A stretch of DNA of 64,000 bases from Monodelphis domestica (GCF_027887165.1 NC_077235.1:52229895-52293894); one strand, 5' to 3'; shown: positions 42,385 to 53,261, numbered from the stretch's first letter. The notes: generated by a model from the sequence alone, not told the origin. Program-made: numbers and translations.

Positions 42385-44705
42385 GAGTATGGCTTAGACA
42401 TCTCCCCATTTCTCATCGGGCTGCATTACTTTGGGACTATGCTTGACTTCTTCACCATGCCAGCATGTCAGGTTCAGACCCATCTAGAAAATCCCACCAA
42501 GTACCACATTCAGCAAGCCCAAAGGCAACAGGTAAAGCAGTACTTTTCTACCACTTTAGCCAATAAACATGCCAACCAAGCCCGGAGCTTGCCTTGTCCA
42601 AACCAGCCTGGGGACCATGTCATGCCACCTGGACCTGGGAGCAGTACACCAAATAGCCCCATGGCTATGCTCACACTTAACTCCAACTGTGAAAAAGAGG
42701 AGTTTTATAAGTTTGAAGAGTAGAACAGGGCTGAGAGTGAGTACCCAAATATGAACGCGCATTCTCAAGCATCATGCATGCAGATAGATGATGTAATTGA
42801 TGACATAATTAGCCTCGAGTCAAGCCCTAATGAAGAAATCCTAGGCCTGATGGATCCAGCATTGCATATGGTCAATACATTACCTGTTTCTGGAAATTTG
42901 ATTGACCTTTATGGCAACCAAGGCATGCCACCTCCAGGGCTGGAAACCAGCAACTCCTGTCCAGTCAATCTTCCCAATATTAAAAGGGAACTCACTGCAT
43001 GTATTTTCCCTACAGAATCAGAAGCAAGGGCATTGGCCAAAGAGAGACATAAAAAGGACAATCACAATTTAATTGAAGGGCGGAGGAGATTTAATATCAA
43101 TCACCTCATTAAAGAGCTAGGCACTTTGATACTAAAGTCAAATGACCCAAATATGCATTGGAAAAAGGGAACTATTTTGAAAGCAACTGTGGATTACATC
43201 TGAAAACTGCAGCAAGAACAGCAGTGGGCAAAAGAACTTGAAAATGGACAGAAGAAACTGGAACACTCTAACAGGCATCTTTTGCTCAGAATACAGGAAC
43301 TTGAGGTACAGGCTTGAGTACATGGACTTTCCCTCATTCCATCTACAGGACTTTGCTCCCCAGAACTGGTGAACTGTGTCATCAAACAAGAACCAATTCT
43401 TGAAAACTGCAGTCAGGATGTCCTTCAGCATCACTCAGACCTCGCCTGCATGACCACCCTTGATCTTACAGATGGCACCATCACTTTCAGTAATAATTTG
43501 GGGAATGGTATTGAAACACCAGCCTACAGCGTTCCTACAAAAATGGGCTCCAAACTGGAAGACATCTTGATGGATGATACTCTCTCCCCCAATCCACTTC
43601 TCTTATTGGTATCCCCTGGAGCTTCCAAAGCAAGTAGCCGGAGGAGCAGCATGATGGAAGATACTGATCATGCCTGTTAGCAAATGTGTGATTGGCCTTC
43701 TCACAAACTGCTTCACTTCCTGATCAGTAGATTCAATGATTTTACCTTTTGGGGTTTTCTTGATAATTTTACTTTAATATAAAGATTTTTCATGCTTTAT
43801 CAATAGCCCAGTCTATATTTTATTTTTTAGAATTTTGTGAAAAGACATATATTCTATTTTAAAATTACCAATGCCTCCAAAGTATTGTACAAGACACGTA
43901 CAGTATCTGTGAACTGGATTCACCGTGAACTTTAGAATTCTGAGCAATAGAATTTTGAATCAAAATCATGGTCAACTTTTATTCAGGTGAAACTTGGTTT
44001 GAGATTTCATGCCAGCTCTTTACTTGGAAATGAAATACATGAGTGTAATGGAAGAATGTAAAGCAACCAAAAAGCCCTTTGCCATTTTGTAAATGTATTG
44101 ATTTATTAGTGCTGCCTTAAAAATACAATATCCTTCCAGCATTGTTTAGTCTTTATATCACTGACTATTTAAAGAGATATACTACTACACTCTTAGAGGA
44201 CAACTAATTGTTTTTGCCAGTTTCTTGGTTAGGAAACATTACTGATGGCTGCTTTCAGGGCACAAGAAGAAGGGAAAGATCAAGACTGCTAAAATAGAAT
44301 GCTTGTTTTAATCTCACTCTCAATTTCTCGATGCTTTTATGATCTTGTCTTCTCAAATGAGTGTAGCTGAGTTTTTCATAAGAAAAATATTTTGTCGTGG
44401 AAAAAGAAATGTATTTTCCAAGTCAGATATCAAAGAGCACTTGAAAGGTTTTTTTTTTCCTTTTTAAAAAATTTTTCATTTTTAGGCATAAAAACTAAAC
44501 TGGGCACATGTCTAATTGGCTTTTAAACTTTGATTTTTTAAAAAAAACCGTGTTGTACTGTTAATTTTATTTGTGTGGATTCTTTATTCTCGTCATTCTT
44601 TTCAATATATTTGTATTCATTTTATAAGGATATGCATCTAAAATGACAAGTTTTCAACATTTTTAAAACTCACTGGTTTTCTGCATTCTTTGCAGGGTCC
44701 TGTGT
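42385..44705 (+). pseudogene. MITF: MITF processed pseudogene (retrocopy)
   Basis: MITF is a bHLH-leucine-zipper transcription factor that binds E-box DNA in melanocytes, retinal pigment epithelium and other cells. From 42472 the sequence reads the MITF protein from the [11 protein letters not shown] block to the C-terminus at 43677 (stop 43678-43680) without introns. About 402 codons remain, close to the length I expect for exons 2-9. The bHLH region lies at about 43021-43200 and the zipper at about 43201-43320. Three in-frame stops break it: TAG 42721-42723, TGA 43201-43203 and TGA 43315-43317. No frameshift is needed; I infer about six codons lost in frame. The ACIFPT insert (42997-43014) marks the exon 6a-containing (+) splice form. 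The sequence after 43680 continues as MITF-like 3' UTR to about 44690. No A tail is visible at the 3' edge. Upstream, 42385-42471 does not resemble a first exon I know. Confidence 0.9.
43021..43200 (+). other. bHLH-coding remnant of the MITF pseudogene
   Basis: The stretch reads [18 protein letters not shown] and onward to VDYI before the second stop. The His, Glu and last Arg of the E-box contact set (H-x3-E-x3-R) are still present. The first Arg of the run after the Glu reads Gly. The loop and helix 2 carry several replacements (for example Arg to His and Asn to Lys in the segment [17 protein letters not shown]). Confidence 0.8.
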
Positions 44706-44722
44706 TCAAGTAGCTTACTTTC
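44706..44722. repeat. Target-site duplication of the MITF retrocopy, right
   Basis: tcaagtagcttactttc, one mismatch from 42368-42384. L2 sequence resumes directly after it. Confidence 0.75.
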
Positions 44723-45540
44723 TCATTCACCAATCTACTCCACTCCCATGGATCTCCTTTACCTCAGCAAGAGCTGAAAAAGTCATATTCTAGGCCTTTC
44801 CATCACTAACAAGTGTTCCATTCCATATTCAAGCACTCCAAAATTCCACTATCTGTTCAAAATCATTTATCATTTCATCTTTCCCTATATTGTACTCCTC
44901 TTAAACCCACTCCTCACCATGATCACCAGATCCACCATCCCTGCACTAAGCTACACCTTCCTCTTTCCAATCTTAATCCCTTGGTGACCCAGTTCAAATC
45001 TACATTATCTTCTTACTCTCAAATCCCTTGTTCTCTTGTCCTTTTGCCTAGCACATCTGGCCAAACTTTAACATTGCATTATTCCTACCACCTTCCCACT
45101 CACATTCTACTTAACAGACCTGATTATTAGTCCATAGCAGTTTGGTCTACTATAAAGGGTATACCATCAAGTTTCAACTAAATCCCCATTTCAGCAAGAT
45201 AATCCTTTTATTATTCCATAATTGATTCCCCAGGGCAGCTAGATGGTGAAATGGGCTAGAGAAAAGTGGCTAGAGCTTTCTAAAGAAAACCTACACTTAC
45301 TCTTCTCTTACTCTCTTTTAGACCCTCTGCAATATGTCTTCCAACCTCATCACACAACTGTTAACTGCTGTCTCTAAAATTGACGATGATCTCTCCATTG
45401 CCAAAATCTGATGGTCTTTCCTCAATTCTCAACCTTCTTGACTTCCCTACAGCCTTTGACACTGCTGACCACTCTGTTCTCCTGGATCCTCTCTCTTCTC
45501 TGAGTTTTCATGACACTCTACTTGATTGGTTCTCCCACTA
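44723..45540 (+). mobile_element. L2 LINE, ORF2, downstream of the retrocopy
   Basis: The sequence continues the L2 of 41915-42367 ('caatctactccactcccatg') through the reverse transcriptase region, where 'agcctttgacactgctgacc' near 45452 encodes an AFDTADH-type motif. The frames are broken. Confidence 0.7.
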
Positions 45541-45775
45541 AACACTTAACTAGCACCTTAAGGTTTGCAGAACACTTTATACATGTTATCTCATCTAGTC
45601 TTCCCCCAAACCCTGAGAGATAGGGGCCATTATCCTCATTCTACAGACTGAGACCTGGAAAAGATAAGAGAAAAAAATCAGAGTTACACAACTAGTTTCT
45701 AAGGCAAGACTTGAAATCAGGTCTGTATTCCTACATCCAAGTCTTATACTCTATATACTTCTCTACCTGTCTAAT
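45541..45775 (-). mobile_element. MIR, minus strand, nested in L2
   Basis: 'aaggtttgcagaacacttta', 'catgttatctcatctagtc' and 'cattctacagactgagacc' are an antisense marsupial MIR. Confidence 0.7.
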
Positions 45776-45960
45776 ACAACTAATACCTGTGTGACAGCTC
45801 TGCCTCAGTCTCCTTTGCTGGCTCATTATCCATATCAAAGCTCTCCATATCAAACTATGGTTATTCTCTAAAGCTCTGTCCTATATCTTCTTCTGTTCTC
45901 CCTCTACAGTTTCTCTCCTAATTACATTCTTAGTTCCCATATGTATCATTATCACCTTTA
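45776..45960 (+). mobile_element. L2-like continuation
   Basis: 'ctctgtcctatatcttcttc' and 'ctctacagtttctctcctaa' fit L2 ORF2 sequence. Moderate confidence only. Confidence 0.4.
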
Positions 45961-45964
45961 TGAG

Positions 45965-46130
45965 GTGACATATATGCACATATAGAAATATTATATGGAT
46001 GTTTATATATACATATGCATAAATACATATAGTATTTATATGTGCATTCTTTGTCTACATGTACATATATACAATATAAACATACACATGTATACATATG
46101 TGGGTATATGTGGGTATATCTCTGTCTCTT
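45965..46130. repeat. AT-rich TATG/CATA simple repeat
   Basis: Degenerate TA, CA and TG words ('atatgcacatatag', 'acatgtacatatatac') make a low-complexity tract; the 68-codon frame across it is compositional. Confidence 0.7.
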
Positions 46131-46219
46131 CCCTAAGCCTCAATCTCACATCACTGTTATTTAGACATTTCAAACAGGATGCCCTAGAAGCAAATTTTTA
46201 AAATGTTCTATGGATGTAT

Positions 46220-46784
46220 TTTTCCTATCACCATAGTTTTCTCCAATATCCCTCCTCACAAAGAACCATACCACATAACAAGTAATAGTTTTAAAGACAA
46301 AAAAATAAAAGAAGAGGAAAAAATTAGCCTAACTGACCAAGAGATGAAAAATGTCTGAAAAATATATTTGATGTGTAAAATCTGTGGGCCTACTGCCTGA
46401 ACAAAGGGATGGGGGCCCAGCATTTAGAGTCTCCCTTTTCCTTTACATCAACGTTTGACTTTTTGCTATATTTTACTGTATTCACTGTATACACTATTTC
46501 ATTGACTCCACTGACTTTACTCTGTATCAACTCATGGAGATCTTTCCATGATACACTATATACATCATTGTTCTTCTAGCTCTGTAATATTGTGACACTC
46601 ATGTAACAAAATTGTTTAGTTCTTTCCTTAATGTACTCTGTTTACAATTCTCTGCTATCACAAAAAAAGTGGTGCCATGTATGTATAGTAATTTGGGGAC
46701 TATCATTTCTTGAGTCAAATGGCATGAGTGGTTTAGTTGATTTATTTGCATTATTCCAAATTGCTTCCAAAGACATCTGCAACT
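46220..46784 (-). mobile_element. Old L1 3' end, minus strand
   Basis: Antisense L1 words include 'tctgtatcaactcatggaga', 'ttgtttagttctttcctta' and 'tttacaattctctgctatc'. It resembles the copy at 63185-64000 more than the younger L1s at 26 and 55 kb. Confidence 0.6.
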
Positions 46785-47484
46785 CAATATGTCCCAAATT
46801 GTAGTTGTTATTGCCCCCAACTCCAACCTCCCCTTTTCCAGACTTTCCTATTTCTGTTGAAGAGACCACCATGCTCCCTCTCTCTTGCCCCACATATCCA
46901 ATCGATTGCCAGACCCTTCCCTTTCTACCTTTACAATATCTCTTGCTTTCAATCACACAATTAGTACTCACATGGCTCACTATAACCTTAGTTCTGGACC
47001 TCACCACCTCAATAGCCTCCTAATTGGGCTCCCTAATTCAAGTGTCTCATCAGTCTAGTCTGTCCTCCACACTACTGCCAAAGTAATTTCTCTTAAGTGC
47101 AGATTTAACCATGTGATGTCTCTACTTCATCAACACCAGTGCCTTCCTATTTCCTCTGGAATAAAATATTATTTGCTCTGTTTAGCTCTGAAAGCCCTAA
47201 CAACCCAACCTCAACGTATTTTTCCAATCCATTGGAAACTACTCATCTTCTCAGCACTCTACCAAACTGGACTACCCTCTATGCCTATACCTAAGCACTG
47301 CCAATCCCATTTGTATACTCTTGAATGTTCTCCCTCTTAGCCTCAGTCTCATAGAGCCCCTCACTATCTTTAAGACAACAACTTAAGTTTTCGTGGCTCT
47401 GTTCTCTCTTAGTTTCCCACCTATTTATCTGACTACTCCTGAGTCTCTTTTGCCATCTTCAGAGCATACCTACTAATAATGGAT
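46785..47484 (+). mobile_element. L2 LINE, ORF2 end and 3' region
   Basis: 'caatatgtcccaaattgtag', 'cctcaatagcctcctaattg', 'gtctgtcctccacactactg' and 'agctctgaaagccctaacaa' are the L2 series. Confidence 0.8.
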
Positions 47485-47845
47485 GGCTCACAAGGTTACA
47501 TCCTGGGCCCTCTTCTCTTTTCTACCTATACTGTCTCATTTGGTGATCTCATTAACTTCCATTGGTGAAATTTTCAATTCTATGCAATGATTCCCAGATC
47601 CAGGTAACCAGCTCTGGTCTCTCTCCTTACCTCTAATCTTGTATAAACTAGACTACATCTCTTGCTATCACCATCATCAGCATCTTTAACATTTATATAA
47701 CTCTTACTATTTGCCAGGCACTGTGCTCTACATGACAGGTTTAGGATTTCACATTTTATCCAAGAGGCAGTAGGGAGCCACTGAAGGGTTTTAAGTAGGG
47801 GAGTGACATGATCAAATCTGTGCCTTAGGAATGTTTTAAAAATTC
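47485..47845. mobile_element. L2 fragments in both orientations
   Basis: 47485-47640 is sense L2 ('tacatcctgggccctcttct', 'ttggtgatctcattaacttc'). 47690-47840 is antisense L2 ('ttgccaggcactgtgctcta', 'agtaggggagtgacatgatc'). Confidence 0.6.
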
Positions 47846-47924
47846 AATTTCAGATTTGGATTCTCTTATTCCCATCTCTCTCTATTACCCTCCACTAAAA
47901 AGCAAGAAAGATAAAATCTATTAC

Positions 47925-48365
47925 AGATATATACAGTCAATCAAAACAAATTTATTAGGTATGTCCAAAAATATATGTTTCAATCTGTACACAGAGTCTT
48001 TGACTTCTGTTGTGAGGTCATGGGCATGTTTCATGATTACTCCTCTGGAACTGTGGTTGGTTATTATATTGATAAGACTTCCTAAATCTTTCCATGTTGT
48101 AATTTTCTTTAGTGATTTTTTGGTTATTATATCAACTCTTCTCCTGGTTCTGCTCACTTCATTTTTCATCAGTTCAAACAAGTCTTTCCATGTTTTTTCT
48201 GAAGCTATCCCCATCATTGTGTCTTATGGTATAAGAATGTTCTATCACCTTCATATACCATAACTTATACAGCCATCCCCCAACTGATGGAAAGTCCTTC
48301 AATTACCAATTCTTTGTCTATACTATAAACAGGCAAAAGCTACTACAAATATTTTTATGTAAGTG
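47925..48365 (-). mobile_element. Old L1 3' end, minus strand
   Basis: 'ctcttctcctggttctgctc', 'caagtctttccatgtttttt' and 'catcccccaactgatggaaa' are the antisense L1 ORF2 C-terminal and 3' UTR region. Confidence 0.7.
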
Positions 48366-48399
48366 GGTCACTTGTGTGAATTAAAAGAAGACAGATGAG

Positions 48400-49735
48400 A
48401 AACTTTGTGGAGGGAAAACTGACAATATTTGGCAACTGTTCAGATGTGAGAGATGAGAGAGAGAAAAGAGTCAAGGAAGATGAGTGAGGCTGAGAGCCTT
48501 GGTGACTGAGAGGGTCATGGTTTTCTCAAGAGAAATAGGGAAATCTTGAGAAAGGGAGAATTTAGGGGGAAAGATGATGAGTTTCATTTTGGACATGCTG
48601 AATCTGAAATGATGATCAGGCATATAGACTTCTAGCAGAGAGTTAGTGATGGGGATATTGCTTAGGAGACACATGAGGGTTGGAAGGCTGAGAGTCATCA
48701 GCAGAGAGATAATAAATATGATTAAATCATCAATAAAGCATGTAGGGAAGAGAGGAGAGCCCAAAACAGAGCCTTCATGGGACCCGCATTCTTAGGGTGC
48801 AGAACCTAGCCAAAGAGACTGAAAAAAGAAGCCAAATAGATAGGCGTATAACCCAGAGACAGCAATATCACAGAAGCCAAGGGAAAAGAGAGGAGCTTGT
48901 GGGGTGGGTGAACACTGACAGTGTTAAAAGGTGTGGAGAACTCAAGAAAAACATGGACTGAGGAAAAGACATCAGATTTAGGTAGGTAAGAAATCCCTGG
49001 TACACTGGATAAAGTAGTTTGTGTAGAGTGGTCAGGTTGGAAATCTAATTGTAAGGGGCTTTGGAAATGAATGGGTATGAGGGAAGGGAGAGCATGGAGA
49101 ATAAAAAATTCTTTCTTAAAGGCTGGCAGTTAAAAGGAAGGAGAGACTTTAGATAATAACCTGGGGCTATAGCAGTTTCAACTGAAGCTTTTAAAAGGCT
49201 GAGGGGAGACCTGGGCATGTTTGTAAAGAAATAAAGAATGATAGAGGGAGGGAATGATCAATGGGAACAAAGAGAGTCTCAGAGGAGCTCCTCAACTTTG
49301 CTTAAGATCTAAGGGATCTCACTCCAGAGGGGTGGCTGAGGTGGAATGAAGAACTTGATGAATTGGGAAGCTAAGGTGCCTAAGGGGACACTGATGCTTC
49401 TCTATGTATGAAGTCCCTAAGTATGAGGGCAGATGCTGAAGGGGAGATGAACACTGTGAATCAGGTACTGAACTGAACTTCTTGAAAGGAGGAAGAGCCA
49501 CAACCCTGGAGGCCAATGGCTGACATTAACAAGGTTCTGAATGAGATGCTATGGATTGATAGAGTGAGCTTTAAAGGAGGAAAGGGTGCTAAGAGGTAGG
49601 AGCTCAAAGAAGGTTTGGAAGTGGTCAACACCTCCTCACCTAATGTGTCAGAGGAGATAAAAAGGAGGAGCACCCAAATCAAGGATGAAGAGTCTTCAAG
49701 AAGAAACCAGCCTTCCAAGAACACTAAAGGCTAGA
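48400..49735 (-). mobile_element. L2 LINE, ORF2 region, minus strand
   Basis: The antisense of L2 ORF2 is readable: 'gatgagtttcattttggac', 'gagagcccaaaacagagcct', 'acactgacagtgttaaaagg' and 'gaaaaacatggactgaggaa'. The copy is long but has no usable frame. Confidence 0.7.
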
Positions 49736-49859
49736 AAGTATGTGAGAGGAAGAGAACTGAGATGAATGGGAATTTCTCAATGATTGAAATTGGGTGGGGG
49801 TAGGGGGTCTGAGGAGACAGCAACTGTTCTCCCAGTCTTGGTAGTGTAGATCCTCTACT

Positions 49860-50234
49860 ACTCCAGATTCTCTGATTCCTCATTCCAATTCTTTTGCCTA
49901 GAACTCAAGTGATGACAAGCTGTCATCACTCCATAATTGCCCCTTTCTTCCTTGGTTTTACTTATCATCACTGTGCTGATGATTCCCAAACTTACTTATC
50001 CAGCCCAGCCCCTGAGCACCACTCTTGTATTACCAGCTGCCAGTGTTCAATAGGATGTTTCAATTTCCCAATGTTTCAAAATGGATGACCCTTAACCCTC
50101 CTCCTCTCCCCAGATTTCTTAATGCTAATTACCTAGGTTTGGAATCTCAATGTCATCCTCAGCTCCTCACTTGCACTCATCCTGAGATCCAATCTGTTGG
50201 TAAATCTTGTCATTTCTACCTTCATGACATCTCT

Positions 50235-50289
<55 letters not shown>

Positions 50290-50792
50290 CCCCCTTTTCT
50301 CCACTCACAAAGCCCCCAGGCCTTGTACAGGCCCTCGTCACCTCAACTAGACTATTGCATTGGCCTTCTTCCTGCCTCAACTTTATTTCTATCCCAACTC
50401 ATCCTATTGCTTAAATCTGATCTTATCACTCCCCAGCTCAATAAACTTCAGCACCTCCTTATCACCTCTGGGATCAAATATAAAGTCCTCTCTTGGGCAC
50501 TGAAAAACTCCTCATAACCTGGCTTTCATCCAGCTTCACTGCATATCACTCTCCTTAACACATGTCACAGCCCAACCAAACTTCCAGCCTTTATACTGCC
50601 TGCCTGCCCTCCTCTACCCCATGCCTGCAATACATTCTCCCCTCATCTTGACTCCCAGGATACCTAGCTACTTTGCTTCCAGCCTTAGCTTAAGAACTGC
50701 CTTCTACATGAAACGTTTCTGAATCCCCACCCTTGTCAGCAGCTCTTTGCCTCCAAGTCTGACCTTTCATTTATTTTGCTTGTATCTGAATG
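49860..50792 (+). mobile_element. L2 LINE, ORF2 to 3' region
   Basis: 'gtgctgatgattcccaaact', 'ggaatctcaatgtcatcctc', 'cactccccagctcaataaac' and 'gggatcaaatataaagtcct' follow L2 order. A (TA)24 microsatellite lies inside it. It faces the minus-strand L2 just to its left. Confidence 0.8.
50238..50285 (+). repeat. (TA)24 microsatellite
   Basis: About 24 uninterrupted TA units inside an L2. They generate an artificial IYIYIY frame, which is not coding. Confidence 0.95.
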
Positions 50793-51237
50793 CTGAAAAA
50801 TTTTATTTAATTAATTTAGAATAGTTTTCCATGGTTACATGATTCATGTTCTTTCCCTCCTCCCTTTCCCTGTCGCTGACTTGTAATTCCACTGGGTTTT
50901 ACATGAGTCATTGGTCAAGACTTATTTCCTTATTATTGATAATTACTCCAGGGTGATTGTTTAGAGTCTACATGCCCAGTCATATCCCCATCAACCTATG
51001 TGATCAAGCAGTTGTCTTTCTTCAGTGTTTCTGCTCCCACAGTTCTTTCTCTGGATGTGGATAACATTCTTTCTCATAAGTCCCTCAGAATTGTCCTGGA
51101 TCATTGCATTGCGGCTAGTAGAGAAGTCCATTACATTTGATTGTACCACAGTGTATCCGTCTCTGTGTACAATGTTCTCCTGGTTCTGCTCCTATCACTC
51201 TGCATCAACTCCTGGAGGTTGTTCCAATTCACTCCTG
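50793..51237 (-). mobile_element. 5'-truncated L1 3' end, minus strand
   Basis: 'gtttgattgtaccacagtg'-type words, 'cctggttctgctcctatcac' and 'caactcctggaggttgttcc' match the L1 at 26039-26727. Its left edge is the AT-rich L1 tail region. Confidence 0.8.
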
Positions 51238-51640
51238 GATGAGGAAACTCCTTATACCATTGCTAGTCAGTGCCTTCAGCTGCCTAGGGCACAATTATTA
51301 TCTTATTTGATCTTCATAACATCTCTGGGAGGTAGGTGCTATATAAAATGGGAATAATAAATTCCCAATTTACCAATGAGGAAACTGAGGCAGAGGTTAA
51401 GTGACTTACCCAGGGTTTCATATCTAGTAAGTGTCTAAGGCAGAATTTAAACTCAAATCTGCCTGACTCCAGGTCAGGAACTCCATCCATTCTCAGACCA
51501 AGCTGCCTCATCCACTCTGTTACAAACATGTACATATTGTCAGTTCCTAAAGAGCAGAGACTTGCTTTTTCTTTGTAGCCCCATGCCCAGTTCAGGGCCT
51601 GGCAAAAGGTAAAAACAGTACATACTTACTTATTGATTGC
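51238..51640. mobile_element. MIR (minus) and L2 3' end (plus)
   Basis: 51255-51500 is an antisense MIR ('tgaggaaactgaggcagagg', 'aagtgacttacccagggttt'). 51510-51640 is an L2 terminus ('gttcctaaagagcagagact'). Confidence 0.65.
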
Positions 51641-52376
51641 TGTCATCCAGTGCCCAACACAGGACTCTTTGCACATGGGAGTTTCACTGTGTTGAAAGAA
51701 TGGAACCCAGGACCTTAGTTCCCTCACTCCCATGCAGTTACTTGGGTATCCTCAACAGAAGCCAGCCCAATGCTGCCTTCTTGCAAAGGGAAGCCATGAA
51801 GCCCCCAGGGCAAGTTCAAGTAGAGTCCAGGGATAAAAGAATCCCCATGGCTGGAGTTCAGGAGAGCTGAGCTCTCCTTCTCTAACAAATTAGGTGACAT
51901 TCAAGTCACAGAAGTTGGCCAAAGCTCAGTGTCTTCATTTGTAAAATGGGAATGATGATTTGTGAGGCTGCAGCAATCTCACAGAAGGGAAGTCATTCTC
52001 TTTCCAATTTATAAAAGTGAAAAACACTCTCCCAGAGTAAAGTGGTAGCTCTTATTAGCTCAGTCTCCTCTTCTTCCCCTCCTCCAAAGATCTAGTAATC
52101 AGCCAGGGATCTACTCCTGGCCTGAGGACCCATCTTCCAGGCCATTCAATGTGACACCCCAATAGTCCAGGCAAGTAGAGAGCAATACATTAGTTAGATG
52201 CATAATTTTTCAGAAATATATTGTTAGCCCTTGTCTAGTGGCTGATGAATTCCCCCCTTGTGCCTGGGGGACCATTTCTCTGTCCAAGATGAGTGGGAAA
52301 TATAATCCGTGTCCAGGATCAGCAATGTGTTGGTTGCAAATACCAAGGGCAAGGAAGAGGTGGGGAAAGAGAGAAG

Positions 52377-52377
<1 letters not shown>
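51641..52377. other. Unassigned unique stretch
   Basis: No gene is recognised. A SINE scrap is likely near 51895-51955 ('tcatttgtaaaatgggaatg'). Confidence 0.35.
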
Positions 52378-52379
<2 letters not shown>

Positions 52380-52415
<36 letters not shown>

Positions 52416-52440
52416 GGAGAGAGGGAGAGAGAGGGAGGGA
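52380..52440 (+). repeat. (GA)n purine tract
   Basis: About 60 bases of GA with GGA interruptions. Both strands yield artificial open frames (RERERE or SLSLSL), which are not coding. Confidence 0.95.
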
Positions 52441-52539
52441 GAAGGTTTTAGGGGTAACTCTGCTAGGCTAGAGGGCAATGAAGAAAATCAATTCTCTTTC
52501 TCATTTGTTGCAGGGGGGTATCATGTACATCCTTAAATA

Positions 52540-52840
52540 AATAAAAAAAATAGCACTTAAATACCTACTATGTGCTAGGTACTATAATTGAAGCTGGGGA
52601 CTTAAAGTCACTCCTAAGGAACAGTCCCAAGGCCTGAAGCACTTTATAGCTTCCAAGATGATTGTCCAAATACACACCCGCCTCCCTAGGAGACAGATAG
52701 TATGTTATTCTTCCCATTTTACAACAGGGAAAACTGAAGCCCAGAGAGGGACAGGGACCTGTCCAAGGTCACACAACTAGCAATGACAGGTGTCAAAGTT
52801 CAAGCCCAAGCCTTCCACTCCCATGGGTTCAAAGCCTGTT
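52540..52840 (-). mobile_element. L2 end and MIR, minus strand
   Basis: 'acctactatgtgctaggtac' is an antisense L2 terminus. 52640-52830 is an antisense MIR ('aggtcacacaactagcaatg'). Confidence 0.65.
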
Positions 52841-53261
52841 TTGCTTAGTTCTACTTCTCTATGACTGAGTTGGGGGGTAGAGGGGAGAAGGGAGAAGGAA
52901 TAGGGAGGTAGGAAGTCCCTGAAGAAGGCCAGTGATGTGAAAGCAAAGGAGTACAGTAATCCAAAATAGTAAAATACTTTAGAACAGAAAGAGGAGTCAA
53001 GATGGAGGCTAAAGAGGAGCTGGGGCTCTCCAGTAAAATTTGAACCATATAATTCTGATGTACAAGCTGGAGAAAATAAAACCTCCTTTCTTTGCAAAGG
53101 TGAAGGACTATGGGTGTGGAAGACATCATTCATGTAGGAACAGATGATCATTTGGTTAGCATGACAAAAATGTTTTTTCTCTTTTGTTATCTACTGGTGA
53201 GGGGCCTCAGGGGAGATCTATGTGGAAATAAAGGTTTTGTAGGAACAAAATCCAACAGCTA
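52841..53261. other. Unassigned, perhaps LINE debris
   Basis: 'attcatgtaggaacagatga' near 53129 resembles the L3-like word at 41833. Otherwise nothing is recognised. Confidence 0.3.

Noticed and set aside
43138..43434. Minus-strand frames opposite the MITF copy
   Set aside because: They are antisense shadows of the retrocopy with no similarity of their own.
42439..43680. MITF open frames as a functional gene
   Set aside because: Three in-frame stops interrupt an intronless copy flanked by a target duplication; it is a processed pseudogene.
50025..50517. 129- and 106-codon plus-strand frames
   Set aside because: L2 sequence extended by a TA microsatellite giving an IYIYIY run.
52224..52536. 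Frames over the GA tract on both strands
   Set aside because: Pure simple-repeat translation (RERERE or SLSLSL).
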